DNA of 64,000 bases, from contig CAMNSA010000002.1 of NCBI GenBank assembly GCA_946554335.1, positions 207,988 to 271,987 of the forward strand, written 5' to 3'. The translations under genes and the position numbers were made by a program. Below, piece by piece: positions 15,165-23,953 of the stretch. The stretch's first letter is position 1; each line of letters starts with the position of its first letter. This DNA comes from an uncultured Neglectibacter sp. GTDB lineage: Bacteria; Bacillota; Clostridia; Oscillospirales; Acutalibacteraceae. A model generated the notes under the pieces. That model was not told where the DNA came from. It saw nothing but the letters and a program-made list of their open reading frames with translations, and did not search any database.

Positions 15165-16559
15165 ATGAAGCATCAGGAAGTAGCGGCGTTTTATAAGGAT
15201 CTTTCCGCCTGGGCGGGCAAGACGGTGACCGTCTGCGGCTGGGCAAGGTCTATACGGGATTCCAAGACGCTGGGATTTATCGATTTGAATGACGGCACCT
15301 CCTTTAAGGGTGTACAGATCGTCTTTGAGGACGGAAAAATAGAGAATTTCAAGGAGATCGCCTCCCAGAATGTGGGGGCGGCCCTCCGGGTGACGGGAAC
15401 GCTGATCGCCACGCCTGAGGCGAAGCAGCCCTTTGAGATCCATGCTCAAAAGATCGTGGTAGAGGGCCCTTCCGCGCCGGAGTATCCGCTGCAGAAAAAA
15501 CGCCATTCTGTGGAATACCTGCGCACCATCGCCCATCTGCGCCCCAGGACCAACCTTTACAGCGCGGCTTTTCGCGTCCGTTCCGCCGCCGCCATGGGAG
15601 TACACAAATTTTTCCAGGAGAACGGCTTTGTCTACTGCCACACGCCTATCATTACCGCCAGCGACTGCGAGGGTGCGGGGGAGATGTTCCAGATCACCAC
15701 GCTGGATCTGGATAACCTGCCGAAAACGGAAGACGGCGGGGTGGACTACAAGCAGGACTTTTTTGGGAAGCATACCTCCCTGACGGTTTCCGGTCAGCTG
15801 GAGGTGGAGTGCATGGCTCAGGCCTTTGGCAAGGTCTATACCTTCGGCCCCACCTTCCGCGCGGAGAATTCCAACACCACCCGGCACGCGGCGGAGTTCT
15901 GGCAGATCGAGCCGGAGATCGCCTTCGCGGACCTCAATGACGACATGGATGTGATCGAGGCGGCCATCAAGTATGTGATCAACTATGTGATGGAAACCTG
16001 CCCCCAGGATATGGAATTCTGCAACACCTTTGTGGATAAGGGTCTGATCGAGCGGCTCTCTCATGTGGCGGATTCCAACTTTGCCCGGGTCTCCTACACC
16101 GACGCCATTCAAATTCTGGAGCAGCACAACGACCAGTTTGAATACAAGGTCTCCTGGGGCGCCGATATCGCCACAGAGCATGAACGGTATCTCACCGAAA
16201 AGCATTTCGGAAAGCCTGTGTTTGTCACGGATTATCCCAAGGAGATCAAGTCCTTCTATATGCGTCTCAATGACGACGGAAAAACGGTTGCCGCCACTGA
16301 TCTGCTGGTGCCGGGCATCGGAGAGCTTGTGGGAGCCAGCCAGCGGGAAGAGCGGTATGATGTGCTGCTGGACCGTATTCACGAGCTGGGCATGAAAGAG
16401 GAGGATTACTGGTGGTATCTGGAGCTGAGGAAGTATGGCGGCACCAAGCATTCCGGCTTCGGCATCGGCTTCGAGCGGCTGGTCATGTATCTCACCGGCA
16501 TTGAAAACATCCGGGATGTGGCCCTGTTCCCCAGAACGCCCGGCGCGGTGGAATTTTAA
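15165..16559 (+). CDS. asnS: Asparaginyl-tRNA synthetase
   Basis: A 464-residue class IIb aminoacyl-tRNA synthetase that charges tRNA-Asn. The N-terminal OB fold ([24 protein letters not shown]) binds the anticodon. Class II motifs follow: motif 1 around [15 protein letters not shown], motif 2 in [26 protein letters not shown], and motif 3 [27 protein letters not shown]. The length matches bacterial AsnRS. The start at 15165 is preferred over in-frame ATG 15141 because GGGGAG (15151-15156) lies eight bases upstream. It follows tRNA-Ser by 72 bases and ends at a very strong terminator. Confidence 0.97.
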   Translation: MKHQEVAAFYKDLSAWAGKTVTVCGWARSIRDSKTLGFIDLNDGTSFKGVQIVFEDGKIENFKEIASQNVGAALRVTGTLIATPEAKQPFEIHAQKIVVEGPSAPEYPLQKKRHSVEYLRTIAHLRPRTNLYSAAFRVRSAAAMGVHKFFQENGFVYCHTPIITASDCEGAGEMFQITTLDLDNLPKTEDGGVDYKQDFFGKHTSLTVSGQLEVECMAQAFGKVYTFGPTFRAENSNTTRHAAEFWQIEPEIAFADLNDDMDVIEAAIKYVINYVMETCPQDMEFCNTFVDKGLIERLSHVADSNFARVSYTDAIQILEQHNDQFEYKVSWGADIATEHERYLTEKHFGKPVFVTDYPKEIKSFYMRLNDDGKTVAATDLLVPGIGELVGASQREERYDVLLDRIHELGMKEEDYWWYLELRKYGGTKHSGFGIGFERLVMYLTGIENIRDVALFPRTPGAVEF

Positions 16560-16580
16560 AACAGCTTACCATAAGCAGAG

Positions 16581-16630
16581 AAAACGGGACGCTTGCAAAA
16601 CAATCCGTTTTGCAAGCGTCCCGTTTTTTT
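16581..16630 (+). terminator. Strong rho-independent terminator of asnS
   Basis: A 21-bp perfect stem (16581-16601 with 16607-16627) with an AATCC loop is followed by a T-run. The symmetric A/T flanks would let it work in both directions. Confidence 0.93.
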
Positions 16631-16945
16631 AGTTGTTAGTTTTTAGTTGTTAGATTTTGGATTCTAGATACTGGATACTAGACACGGGCCCCAACTCGCT
16701 TCCTTGCCTCTCGCTGCTTCTCCTACTTGGCTCTCCTGCGTAAGGAGAGCTGTCAGCGAAGCTGACTGAGAGGTCGTGCCATAGTAGTTGTTAGTTTTCA
16801 GTCGTTAGTGGTTAGAGAAGGTCTTGACTCCCTCTGACGAGAGAGCCAAGCCCTTATCTAACGACTAATATCTAATATCTAACAACTACCAAAGGGGGAG
16901 CCAAGTGGTGGCCTTTCCCTCTCACCTCCCCTTACAACAAGGGGA
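16631..16945. repeat. Dispersed intergenic repeat, copy 3 (long)
   Basis: About 300 bases without coding potential. In order: TTAGTTGTTAG units, TGGATTCTAGATACTGGATA followed by GGGCCCC, then a block at 16703-16815 that recurs almost unchanged at 50146-50258 (I count three mismatches in 113 bases). The block contains CTCTCCT-GCGTA-AGGAGAG and CAGC-GAA-GCTG hairpins. The copy ends in complementary CTAACGACTAATATC units and a CCCCTT-ACAAC-AAGGGG hairpin. The remaining bases up to 17175 hold nothing I recognise. Confidence 0.75.
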
Positions 16946-17175
16946 GGCTAAAGAAAAATCAGGCCGCCTGCTGAAGGACATTTTGCGCTGCCGTCCGCAA
17001 TCGGGCGCGGCGGTTCATCGTAATTTTCGGTTGTGCCGGAAAGGATTTTGTGATAAGATAGCTACAACGGTGAAGACTGAACTGTGAAGGCGGCCGTTTT
17101 TTGAAGCCTTGAGACCGCTTTTGGGAAAGCCGCGTTTCTTTTAAACTAACGGTAGATACTGTAGGGGAATTTTTC

Positions 17176-18687
17176 ATGAATATACTTTCGCAGAAACGCA
17201 GCGCGTTTTTCCATACAGGAGAGTTTATGGCTGCCCTGCTACTTTTGCAGCCTCTCTTAGATGTGCTCTCCTACTTCATGATAAAGCTGGAGGCCACCTT
17301 CTTTACCACCGCCCTGCGCACCGTTCTGCTTTTTACGGTGAATTTTTACGCCTTTGCGGTTTCCAGGAAAAAGAAATGGCACCTGGCCCTTTATGGGATC
17401 TTGGGAGGCTTCTGGCTTTTGCACATGCTCAACTGCTTTCGCATCGGGTATCGGGATCCCATGGGCGACGCGGCGGAGTATTTAAAGCTCGTTCAGTTTC
17501 CCCTGTGGACCTTGGCTTTTCTCACCCTCTTTCACCGCAAAGCGGAGCTTTCCGGCGCTGTGATCGGATGGCTGGCGGCGGATCTCGCGTTGATTTTGCT
17601 GGTGATCCTTCTTTCCTTCGGAACCGGGAACCCGGTGTATACCTACGATTATCCCGAGCGGGGGATGCAGATCGGCGTGCTGGGCTGGTTCGGTGTTCCC
17701 AATGCCCAAAGCGCGGTGGTGGCCGCCCTTGTCTCTCCCTTTTTGCTTTGGGGGTTTCAAAAAAAGCGGTTGTGGCTTTTCTCCCTTTGCTGCGTTATCG
17801 GCTTCGGCCTTTTGTATCTGACCGGCACCCGTCTCACCTATTTTGCCGCCTTTTTGATCGCGGCGGGATTTCTCCTTCTGCTGCTTTGGAACAGGGAGCC
17901 CCTGCGGTTTTGCGTGCCTCTTCTGGCGGTTTTGGCGCTGCTTGTTGTCTGTAAGGGTTTTTCCCCTATGCAGGAAAGACAGGCCCGCTCTGAAAACTCC
18001 AATACGCTGTATCAGGAGAAAACGGATGAGATCATGGGTGAGGACAAGGACTTTGTCTATGTAGAGGGGGAGGAGATTCCGGAAGAGACCCTTCGGAGGC
18101 TTGAGACCCTTTACACTGAGGTTTACGGAGGCCCCGGCCCTTACGGGCTGCCCCTTTTGGGGGATATGATCGAGAAGTTCGGCCTTGACCGCGTCATGGA
18201 GGCCTATCACTACACGATTTCACCCAAACAGCTTTACAATGCCCGGCTGCGAAAGCTCACTGCCCTTCATCTTGTCTGGCAGGACCAGGATCTGCCTACG
18301 AAGCTTTTGGGCTTTGAATATGCCAACTGTGAGCTGGGCGGAAATATTTACGACCCGGAAAATGATTTTCAGCCTCTTATTTACTATTATGGATTTTTAG
18401 GCGCGGCTCTTTATCTTGCCCTTCCCGTGGGGCTGGTGCTTTGGGCGGTTTTCTGCTTCTTCCGAGATCCCAGAAGGTTTCTGTCTCTGCCCTTCGGCGC
18501 CGCCGCCATAATGTTCGCCCTCTGTCTGGGTGCTGCGCAGTTCTCCGGGCAGGCTCTGCGCAAGCCCAGCGTTTGCGTTTACCTTTCTCTGTCTGCGGCG
18601 CTGGTGCTGGAGCACTGTGAAAAATGCCGGACGGAGAAAAAGAAAAGCGGCTTGCCCGTATATCGTCCGCCGGACGCCGCATATTAG
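17176..18687 (+). CDS. Multi-pass membrane protein, O-antigen-ligase-like, copy 1
   Basis: A 503-residue integral membrane protein with roughly ten or more hydrophobic segments and one large extracytoplasmic loop (about residues 270-385) rich in charged residues. Motifs shared with the following gene are LLQPLLDVLSYFMIKLEATFF, FWLLHMLNCFRIGY, GWFGVPNAQS, LTGTRLTYFAAFLI and KLLGFEYAN. The overall plan resembles O-antigen ligase/polymerase (Wzy, WaaL) proteins and I infer a role in joining or polymerising surface glycans. No glycosyltransferase neighbours support this. The start follows AGGGGAA. A second, diverged copy lies 105 bases downstream, so this is a tandem duplication. Confidence 0.65.
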   Translation: MNILSQKRSAFFHTGEFMAALLLLQPLLDVLSYFMIKLEATFFTTALRTVLLFTVNFYAFAVSRKKKWHLALYGILGGFWLLHMLNCFRIGYRDPMGDAAEYLKLVQFPLWTLAFLTLFHRKAELSGAVIGWLAADLALILLVILLSFGTGNPVYTYDYPERGMQIGVLGWFGVPNAQSAVVAALVSPFLLWGFQKKRLWLFSLCCVIGFGLLYLTGTRLTYFAAFLIAAGFLLLLLWNREPLRFCVPLLAVLALLVVCKGFSPMQERQARSENSNTLYQEKTDEIMGEDKDFVYVEGEEIPEETLRRLETLYTEVYGGPGPYGLPLLGDMIEKFGLDRVMEAYHYTISPKQLYNARLRKLTALHLVWQDQDLPTKLLGFEYANCELGGNIYDPENDFQPLIYYYGFLGAALYLALPVGLVLWAVFCFFRDPRRFLSLPFGAAAIMFALCLGAAQFSGQALRKPSVCVYLSLSAALVLEHCEKCRTEKKKSGLPVYRPPDAAY

Positions 18688-18792
18688 AGAGGGACAAGAG
18701 CGCCGGGCCTGTCGAGCATTGAGACGGATCGTTTGCGCGGCGGGTTTCGGATCGAAAAACCCGGGCACAGAATGGGGGACTTCCTGATAATT

Positions 18793-20391
18793 ATGGATTT
18801 TTATAAGAAGTGGAAAGAATATCTGACAGAGCGTCTGCCGAAAATCGTGCTGATCCTGCTCATCATCCAGCCTTGTCTGGATGTGTTGTCCTTCGGAATG
18901 ACTAAGCTCGGCACCACCATTTTCTCCACCCTGATCCGTTTTCTCATGCTGGCTGTAGTGGGGCTTTTGGGATTTTTGGTCACTGACAAAAAGAAGGCCT
19001 ATCTCATCATTTACGGGGTGATGGCGGGCTTTTGGGTGCTGCATGCCGCCAATGAGTTTCGCATCGGGTATGTCTCTTTTTATGAGGATACTGCCAATTA
19101 CTTGAGAATTCTCACGCTGCCGGTGTTTCTGCTTACCTTTCTCATCTTTTTTGAGAAGAAGGGGGAAGAGGTCAGAAAGGTCATTGGAATCGGCTTTGCA
19201 GTCAACATGGGCCTTTCCGCGCTGTTTACCGCCCTGCCCTGGGGCCTTTCTCTTCTGGGATTGGGAGAGCCGGTTTATACCTATGACAAGCTGTATTTGG
19301 GCTTCATGGGCTGGTTCGCTGTTCCCAACGCCCAAAGCTGTATTCTGGTGCTGCTTGCACCCCTTACCATGTTCCTCGCTTACCGCACAAAGAAGCTGTG
19401 GTTCTTTGCCCTTGCCTGCTTCGTAAGTATTTTCATGCTGTTTATCACCGGGACAAAGCTTACTTACTATTCTATTTTCCTGATCCCCGCAGGCTTCTTT
19501 GTTCTTTTCCTGCTGAATTCCGGAAGGCGGAAGGCTTTGCCCTTCGCGGGGATCCTGATAGCCGTTTTGGCGGTGGCTGTGGTGTTCCGTCAGTACGCCC
19601 CCATGCAGATCCGGGAAAGCATGTCCTCTTATTCCCAGGGCCTTCTGGGCGACCTGGTGGAGGAAAGCCTGTCCGAGGCCGGAGCGGATGAAGAGGTGCG
19701 CAAGGCGATCGAGGAGGGCCTGGAGGAAGAAGAGACGGACTTTGAGGCCGCCCGAAAGCTTTTAAAGGTGCGCAGGAGTCTGATGGGAATTTACACCGCC
19801 GATGAGCTTTACGGCGAAATATTGAAGGATGTAAACGATCGTTTCGGACTGTACAATGTGATGGAGGCCTATCACCATTCCGCCCACACCGGCGTGCTTT
19901 CCGATCTGCGTTTGCGAAGGACAAATTACGCGAAGCTGATGTGGCAGGAATGTGATATTCCCACAAAGCTTTTAGGTTTCGAGTACAGCGCGATGATCCA
20001 CAACGGCACGATCTATGACATGGAAAACGATTTCCCTTCCATCTACTACAACTGCGGCCTGATAGGGCTTCTTCTCTATCTTTCCCTGTTTTTGTATATC
20101 GCCGCGGCGGCGGTCAAGGGATTTTTGCGGGACCCCTTGCACTACCTTACGGTGGAGTTGGGGGCCGTGGGAATGACGGTGGTGCTGGCTCTGGCTGCCG
20201 CCCAGATCTCCGGCTATGTGTTCCGCAGACCCAATGTGGCGATCTACCTGGCGGCAGCGTCGTCTTATCTGTGTTATCTCTCCCGGAATGTGCAGGCGCC
20301 GGAGGAAAACCCCTGGAAAAAGCTTTGGCAGCTGATAAAGAAATGGGGAAAAGCGCCTTTTCGCAGGAGAAAAAAAGAAAATCCCGTCTGA
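18793..20391 (+). CDS. Multi-pass membrane protein, O-antigen-ligase-like, copy 2
   Basis: A 532-residue paralogue of the preceding protein with the same order of motifs: IIQPCLDVLSFGMTKLGTTIF, GFWVLHAANEFRIGY, GWFAVPNAQS, ITGTKLTYYSIFL, a large polar loop with an acidic patch (LEEEETDFEAA) and PTKLLGFEYSAMI. It ends in a basic tail (RRRKKENPV). The transmembrane plan fits O-antigen ligase-like proteins; substrate and direction of activity are unknown. ATG 18793 is used; ATG 18772 is an alternative that adds seven residues. A long hairpin follows the stop. Confidence 0.65.
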   Translation: MDFYKKWKEYLTERLPKIVLILLIIQPCLDVLSFGMTKLGTTIFSTLIRFLMLAVVGLLGFLVTDKKKAYLIIYGVMAGFWVLHAANEFRIGYVSFYEDTANYLRILTLPVFLLTFLIFFEKKGEEVRKVIGIGFAVNMGLSALFTALPWGLSLLGLGEPVYTYDKLYLGFMGWFAVPNAQSCILVLLAPLTMFLAYRTKKLWFFALACFVSIFMLFITGTKLTYYSIFLIPAGFFVLFLLNSGRRKALPFAGILIAVLAVAVVFRQYAPMQIRESMSSYSQGLLGDLVEESLSEAGADEEVRKAIEEGLEEEETDFEAARKLLKVRRSLMGIYTADELYGEILKDVNDRFGLYNVMEAYHHSAHTGVLSDLRLRRTNYAKLMWQECDIPTKLLGFEYSAMIHNGTIYDMENDFPSIYYNCGLIGLLLYLSLFLYIAAAAVKGFLRDPLHYLTVELGAVGMTVVLALAAAQISGYVFRRPNVAIYLAAASSYLCYLSRNVQAPEENPWKKLWQLIKKWGKAPFRRRKKENPV

Positions 20392-20399
20392 CTGAAAAA

Positions 20400-20445
20400 G
20401 AGGAACCGCCTTTTCCGAGATTTTTTCCGGAAAAGGCGGTTCCTC
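20400..20445 (+). terminator. Terminator hairpin after the membrane-protein pair
   Basis: An 18-bp perfect stem (20400-20417 with 20428-20445) with a T-rich loop. The 3' side is A-rich, so termination on the plus strand may depend on the stem alone. Confidence 0.65.
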
Positions 20446-20457
20446 AACACAAAAAAA

Positions 20458-20486
20458 TTGACAAATGAGAAAAAAAGCACTACAAT
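20458..20486 (+). promoter_or_regulatory. thiT promoter
   Basis: Consensus TTGACA (20458-20463), 17-base spacer and TACAAT (20481-20486), directly upstream of the riboswitch. Confidence 0.88.
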
Positions 20487-20504
20487 AGGGGACGAAAAAT
20501 GAAA

Positions 20505-20610
20505 GAAGGGGTGCTTGCCGGGTAGGCGGCTGAGAGGAGCTTTGAGCTTAAACCCTTTGTCCTTTGGGACAGGAACCTGATTCGGATAATACCGACGGAG
20601 GGAGCATTTC
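20505..20610 (+). promoter_or_regulatory. TPP riboswitch (THI element)
   Basis: The conserved thi-box parts are all readable in order: GGGGTGC, GGCTGAGAGGAG, AACCCTTTG, GGAACCTGATTCGG, ATAATACCGACGGAGGGAGC. Such elements bind thiamine pyrophosphate and switch off the downstream gene. The following hairpin with T-rich tail makes transcription termination the likely mode. Confidence 0.95.
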
Positions 20611-20671
20611 ATCATAAAGAAAGAAATTTCTTTGAAAGAATTTTCTTTCCATTTGAGAATGTGTTTTCTGT

Positions 20672-20710
20672 GCCATTTGGATTTTTCCAAATGGCCTTTT
20701 CATTTTTCAA
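20672..20710 (+). terminator. Riboswitch-controlled terminator
   Basis: A 9-bp stem (20672-20680 with 20687-20695, GCCATTTGG arm) followed by CTTTTCATTTTT lies between the TPP aptamer and thiT. Upstream AAAGAAATTTCTTTGAAAGAA could supply the competing antiterminator, though I cannot fold it. Confidence 0.7.
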
Positions 20711-20734
20711 CACATTTTTTATGAGAGAGGAAGA

Positions 20735-21370
20735 ATGAAAATGAACACTCGACTTTCCAAAACTACCTTGAACCTGGTGCTGGGCGGTATCCTGGTGGCC
20801 ATGGGCACTGTGCTGTCCTTTTTGAAGGTGCTGGACATGCCCTACGGCGGCTCTATCACCCTGTGCTCCATGCTGCCCGTAATGGTGTTTGCCTATCGTT
20901 CCGGCATGAAATGGGGCCTGTTCGCAGGCGGCGTGTTCAGCGTTTTGCAGCTGCTGTTCGGTCTGCAGGCTCTCAAGGGGCTTACGCTTGCTATGGTGAT
21001 CGGTTCCGTGTTTCTCGACTATCTCCTGGCCTTCACCGTGCTGGGTCTCTCGGGGATGTTTCGCGGAAAAATCAAAAATGACACGGCGGCCTTCACTCTG
21101 GGCGCTTTGGTCGCCGGGCTGCTGCGGTATCTTTGCTCTTTCCTGTCCGGGTGGCTTCTCTGGAGCCAGTTTACCGAGGTGACAGAGATGCAGGGGCTGA
21201 TTGCAAACTTTTTCCCGGGCGCTTCTCAGATGACGGGAACCATCCTCGCAGTGTTCTATTCCCTTCTCTATAACGGAAGCTACATGGTCCCGGAGATCCT
21301 GATCACCTGCGTGGTAGGAGCGGTGCTGATGCGCTTTGCGGGAAAATACATTTTGCGTGAGACTGCCTGA
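20735..21370 (+). CDS. thiT: Energy-coupled thiamine transporter ThiT (ECF S component)
   Basis: A 211-residue membrane protein with about six hydrophobic segments that binds thiamine outside the cell and delivers it with the shared ECF ATPase module. Family features are the start-proximal GGILVAMGTVLSFLKV, MPYGGSITLCSMLPVMVFAYRSG (thiamine-binding loop region), GLQALKG and YNGSYMVPEI. The TPP riboswitch directly upstream independently supports thiamine as the substrate. Start at 20735 behind GAGAGG; a second in-frame ATG follows at 20741. Confidence 0.94.
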   Translation: MKMNTRLSKTTLNLVLGGILVAMGTVLSFLKVLDMPYGGSITLCSMLPVMVFAYRSGMKWGLFAGGVFSVLQLLFGLQALKGLTLAMVIGSVFLDYLLAFTVLGLSGMFRGKIKNDTAAFTLGALVAGLLRYLCSFLSGWLLWSQFTEVTEMQGLIANFFPGASQMTGTILAVFYSLLYNGSYMVPEILITCVVGAVLMRFAGKYILRETA

Positions 21371-21473
21371 GGAAAGCTCTTTTCGATTTCCGGCAGAATA
21401 AAAAAAGAAGGTGTCGGAGAGAATAAAGCTTGTAAAGCGAAGGCTTTATAATCTATTCTTTGTGAGGTGCCTT

Positions 21474-21800
21474 ATGAATCAGCTTGAATGTCAAGTGACT
21501 TCCTGTCAGCATTACTGCGACAACCGGTGCTGCTTGCCCGGCATCCATGTAGACGGCCCTGCGGCCCGGGAGAGCGGAGAGACCTGCTGCGCTTCCTATG
21601 AGGAGAGACACAGCGGTGCGGGGGAGAACCTTTCTTCCCAGGGCAGTCCCTCTTTGGATTCTTCCATCCAGTGTCAGGCTCAGCACTGCGCCTATAATAA
21701 GGACTGTAAGTGCGAGGCAGAATGTGTCTGCATAGGCTGCTGCTGCGGCGATGTCACTTCCAAAAGCGGCACAGAGTGCTGCACCTTTCAGAACAAGTAA
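21474..21800 (+). CDS. DUF1540 protein with two cysteine-rich motifs
   Basis: A 108-residue protein with about 20 cysteines arranged as two DUF1540-type units: CQVTSCQHYCDNRCCLPGI at the N-terminus and CQAQHCAYNKDCKCEAECVCIG near residue 65. Each is presumably a small metal-binding knuckle. The function of DUF1540 is unknown; such proteins are frequent in spore-forming clostridia. Start at ATG 21474 behind GAGGTG. A strong terminator follows, so it is probably monocistronic. Confidence 0.85.
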   Translation: MNQLECQVTSCQHYCDNRCCLPGIHVDGPAARESGETCCASYEERHSGAGENLSSQGSPSLDSSIQCQAQHCAYNKDCKCEAECVCIGCCCGDVTSKSGTECCTFQNK

Positions 21801-21815
21801 TTGAGAGATTGCAAA

Positions 21816-21859
21816 AAAAGAACAGGGCCTTGTCCGAATGGACAAGGCCCTGTTCTTTT
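21816..21859 (+). terminator. Terminator after the DUF1540 gene
   Basis: A 20-bp perfect stem (21816-21835 with 21840-21859) with a GAAT tetraloop and a TTTT end. Confidence 0.92.
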
Positions 21860-22025
21860 GGAAACAGCTCCGTTCTTTCGGAAAAAGATCCTGCCATTTC
21901 TGTGGAGGTTCAGAAAATTTTTGGAGGGTCGGTAGTTTTTTGGCGGGCTTTGTGGTAAAATTTCTCCTTGGAAAAGGCAGAGGGAAGAAGTTCCCTGTGT
22001 GCCAAAAAGAGGAGTGTCATTAACT

Positions 22026-22874
22026 TTGAATATCAAGCTGCTTGCTTTTGACCTGGACGGCACCACTTTAAGCGATTCCGACCATGTTTCCGAAAAGAAC
22101 CGGGAGGCCCTCGTGCGGGCCTTTCAAAAGGGCGTGCTGCTGGTACCGGCCTCCGGAAGGCTGTTTACCTTTCTTCCCAAAGAGGTAATGAGTCTGCCGG
22201 GTCTGAGATGGGTGATCACCTCCAACGGGGCCGCCGTGTATACCCTTCCGGACGGGAAGCCGTTAAAAAAGAGCCTGATCCCCAATGAAACGGCAAAAAA
22301 GCTCTATGAGGTCATCAAACAATATGATATCTATCGGGAGTTTTACAACGAGGGGAGAGCCATGGTAGAGCGCAGCTTTTTTGAGCGTTCCCGTACCGAG
22401 ATGGGAATCCCGGAGCGCAAATGGAAATTTCTTTCAAAGGATTATGTCTTTGTGGAGGACATGGAAAAGACTCTGGAGGAGACCGGCCTCTGCCCGGAAA
22501 AGGTGAATCTTCTCTATCTGCCCACCAAAGAGCTTCGTGAAAAGCTTTGGAAAGAGCTGGAAAGAATCGAAGGCCTCAGCTTAAGCTCTTCTTTTTCCGA
22601 CAATATCGAGGTAAACGCCCGACAGGCCAATAAGGGCGCGGCCCTTAAAACCCTGTGCGAGATGCTCGGTATCCCGCCGGAGGAGGTCATGGCCATCGGC
22701 GACAACGGAAACGATGTGTCCATGCTGGAATTTGCCGGGTGCTCTGTCGCCATGGGGGGCGGCTCCGAGGAGGCCCTGCAGGCGGCAAAATACCGCACCG
22801 GCTCTCATGACCGGGACGGGTTGGCCCAGGCGATCGACCGGTTTGTTTTGACTGCGGGCGGCCGCTGCGAATAA
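22026..22874 (+). CDS. Cof-type HAD-family sugar/nucleotide phosphatase
   Basis: A 282-residue HAD hydrolase with the four catalytic motifs: LLAFDLDGTTL (nucleophile and acid Asp), VPASGR (motif II), the lysine of ARQANKGAALKTL (motif III) and IGDNGNDVSMLEFAG (motif IV). The middle cap domain is type IIB as in Cof/YidA proteins that dephosphorylate sugar phosphates or flavin precursors. Start is uncertain: TTG 22026 has GGAG eleven bases upstream, GTG 21999 would add nine residues. The gene faces a GNAT gene across a shared terminator. Confidence 0.88.
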   Translation: MNIKLLAFDLDGTTLSDSDHVSEKNREALVRAFQKGVLLVPASGRLFTFLPKEVMSLPGLRWVITSNGAAVYTLPDGKPLKKSLIPNETAKKLYEVIKQYDIYREFYNEGRAMVERSFFERSRTEMGIPERKWKFLSKDYVFVEDMEKTLEETGLCPEKVNLLYLPTKELREKLWKELERIEGLSLSSSFSDNIEVNARQANKGAALKTLCEMLGIPPEEVMAIGDNGNDVSMLEFAGCSVAMGGGSEEALQAAKYRTGSHDRDGLAQAIDRFVLTAGGRCE

Positions 22875-22878
22875 AAAA

Positions 22879-22907
22879 GAGAAAAGGCCTTAGGAAAGCC
22901 TTTTCTC
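22879..22907. terminator. Shared terminator of convergent genes
   Basis: A 10-bp stem (22879-22888 with 22898-22907, GAGAAAAGGC arm) lies between the HAD and GNAT genes; the GNAT stop codon falls in its loop. A-rich and T-rich flanks suit termination in both directions. Confidence 0.75.
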
Positions 22908-23354
22908 CATTTCTCCGGAATCGTGGAATCCCAGCTTTTCATAGAGGCCCCGCCCCTTTTCAGTGGGCTGAAGCTTTACGGCCTCAATCCCCTTGCTTTT
23001 TAGCCAGCAGAGCACCGCCTCCATCAGTTTTGCCGCGTATCCCTGCCGCCTCTTTTCGGGGATGCAGTAGACATCGATCACATAGCCGTAGCGGGGATTT
23101 TTGAAAAAGCAAAAGGGCACGCCGCCCTTGATCACTGCCCCGGCCACTGCCGCGGGACAAGGTTCTTCTCCGGTTTCGTCATAGGCGATAAAGTGGCAGC
23201 AGCTGTCTTCACGGTACAGGGACGCATATGTTTCCTGAATTTGTGCTGCGGCGTTTTTCCGCAGCAGAAAGGACACGCCGCTTTCCTGAAACAGCTTCAG
23301 CTTCATCTCCACAACGAGAGGAAGCTCCTGTTCTTTAGCTCTGACAATGTACAT
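22890..23354 (-). CDS. GNAT-family N-acetyltransferase
   Basis: A 154-residue GNAT protein. The acetyl-CoA pyrophosphate loop reads PEKRRQGYAAKLM after the strand GYVIDVYCI, and the C-terminus has the typical GIEAVKLQPTEKGRGLYEKLGF. The first 60 residues (KEQELPLVVEMKLKLFQES) form the substrate-side helices. The acetylated substrate is unknown. It lies convergent to the HAD gene and 35 bases after the PAP2 gene in the same direction. Confidence 0.88.
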   Translation of the reverse strand: MYIVRAKEQELPLVVEMKLKLFQESGVSFLLRKNAAAQIQETYASLYREDSCCHFIAYDETGEEPCPAAVAGAVIKGGVPFCFFKNPRYGYVIDVYCIPEKRRQGYAAKLMEAVLCWLKSKGIEAVKLQPTEKGRGLYEKLGFHDSGEMEKRLS

Positions 23355-23389
23355 AAACCGCGTCCTTTCTTTGGCATGGGGAAAATGGA

Positions 23390-23953
23390 TTATTTCAGGG
23401 CAGCCTTGCCGCTGTGACTTTCATAGAGCAAAACCACCGTCACCGCGCAGCAGATCCCCAAAAGCGCGCCGAGAAGCACATCGGAAGGCCAGTGTACGAA
23501 GAGAAAAATACGGGAAAAAGCGATGAGGATGGCGAGAGTGAGCGCCGGTATCCCCAGCTTTTTATCAGTAAAGAGAAGCACCGAGGCCGAGGCGAGGGAA
23601 GAGCAGGTGTGCCCGGAGGGAAAGGAGTATCCTGCGGGCGGAGAAATGAGAAGAGTGCAGTAATTCGGAAATTGCTGGAAGGGCCGGGGCCGGCATACCA
23701 GATTCTTGAGCAAAACCTCCCCCAGCAGAAAGCCAGTTCCCATAGCGCACAGCATGAAAATGCCGGTGCGCCTTTTTTGTGGAAAAAAAAGGAGAATCAG
23801 GGCCAAAAGGATCCAAAAGACCCCGCCCTCCCCCAGATAGGTGAGAATGGGGAACAGCGTGTCCGTAACCGGATTATGAAAGTGCTCCTGGACAAAGGTC
23901 ATCACGGCGGCGTCAAAGGAATTGACGGCGGAAAACAGGCTGATGCTGCCCAT
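23390..23953 (-). CDS. PAP2-family membrane phosphatase
   Basis: A 187-residue membrane protein with about five hydrophobic segments and all three acid-phosphatase motifs: KNLVCRPRP (motif 1), YSFPSGHTCSS (motif 2) and SRIFLFVHWPSDVL (motif 3 with catalytic His). Family members dephosphorylate phosphatidic acid or undecaprenyl pyrophosphate at the membrane surface; which one applies here is not evident. The start at 23953 is behind AAAAAGGAGGATC; an upstream in-frame extension was rejected because it lacks an SD and precedes the conserved region. Confidence 0.9.
   Translation of the reverse strand: MGSISLFSAVNSFDAAVMTFVQEHFHNPVTDTLFPILTYLGEGGVFWILLALILLFFPQKRRTGIFMLCAMGTGFLLGEVLLKNLVCRPRPFQQFPNYCTLLISPPAGYSFPSGHTCSSLASASVLLFTDKKLGIPALTLAILIAFSRIFLFVHWPSDVLLGALLGICCAVTVVLLYESHSGKAALK

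Noticed and set aside
14976..16451. 491-codon frame antisense to asnS
   Set aside because: A shadow of the codon bias of asnS; it crosses the tRNA and lacks an SD.
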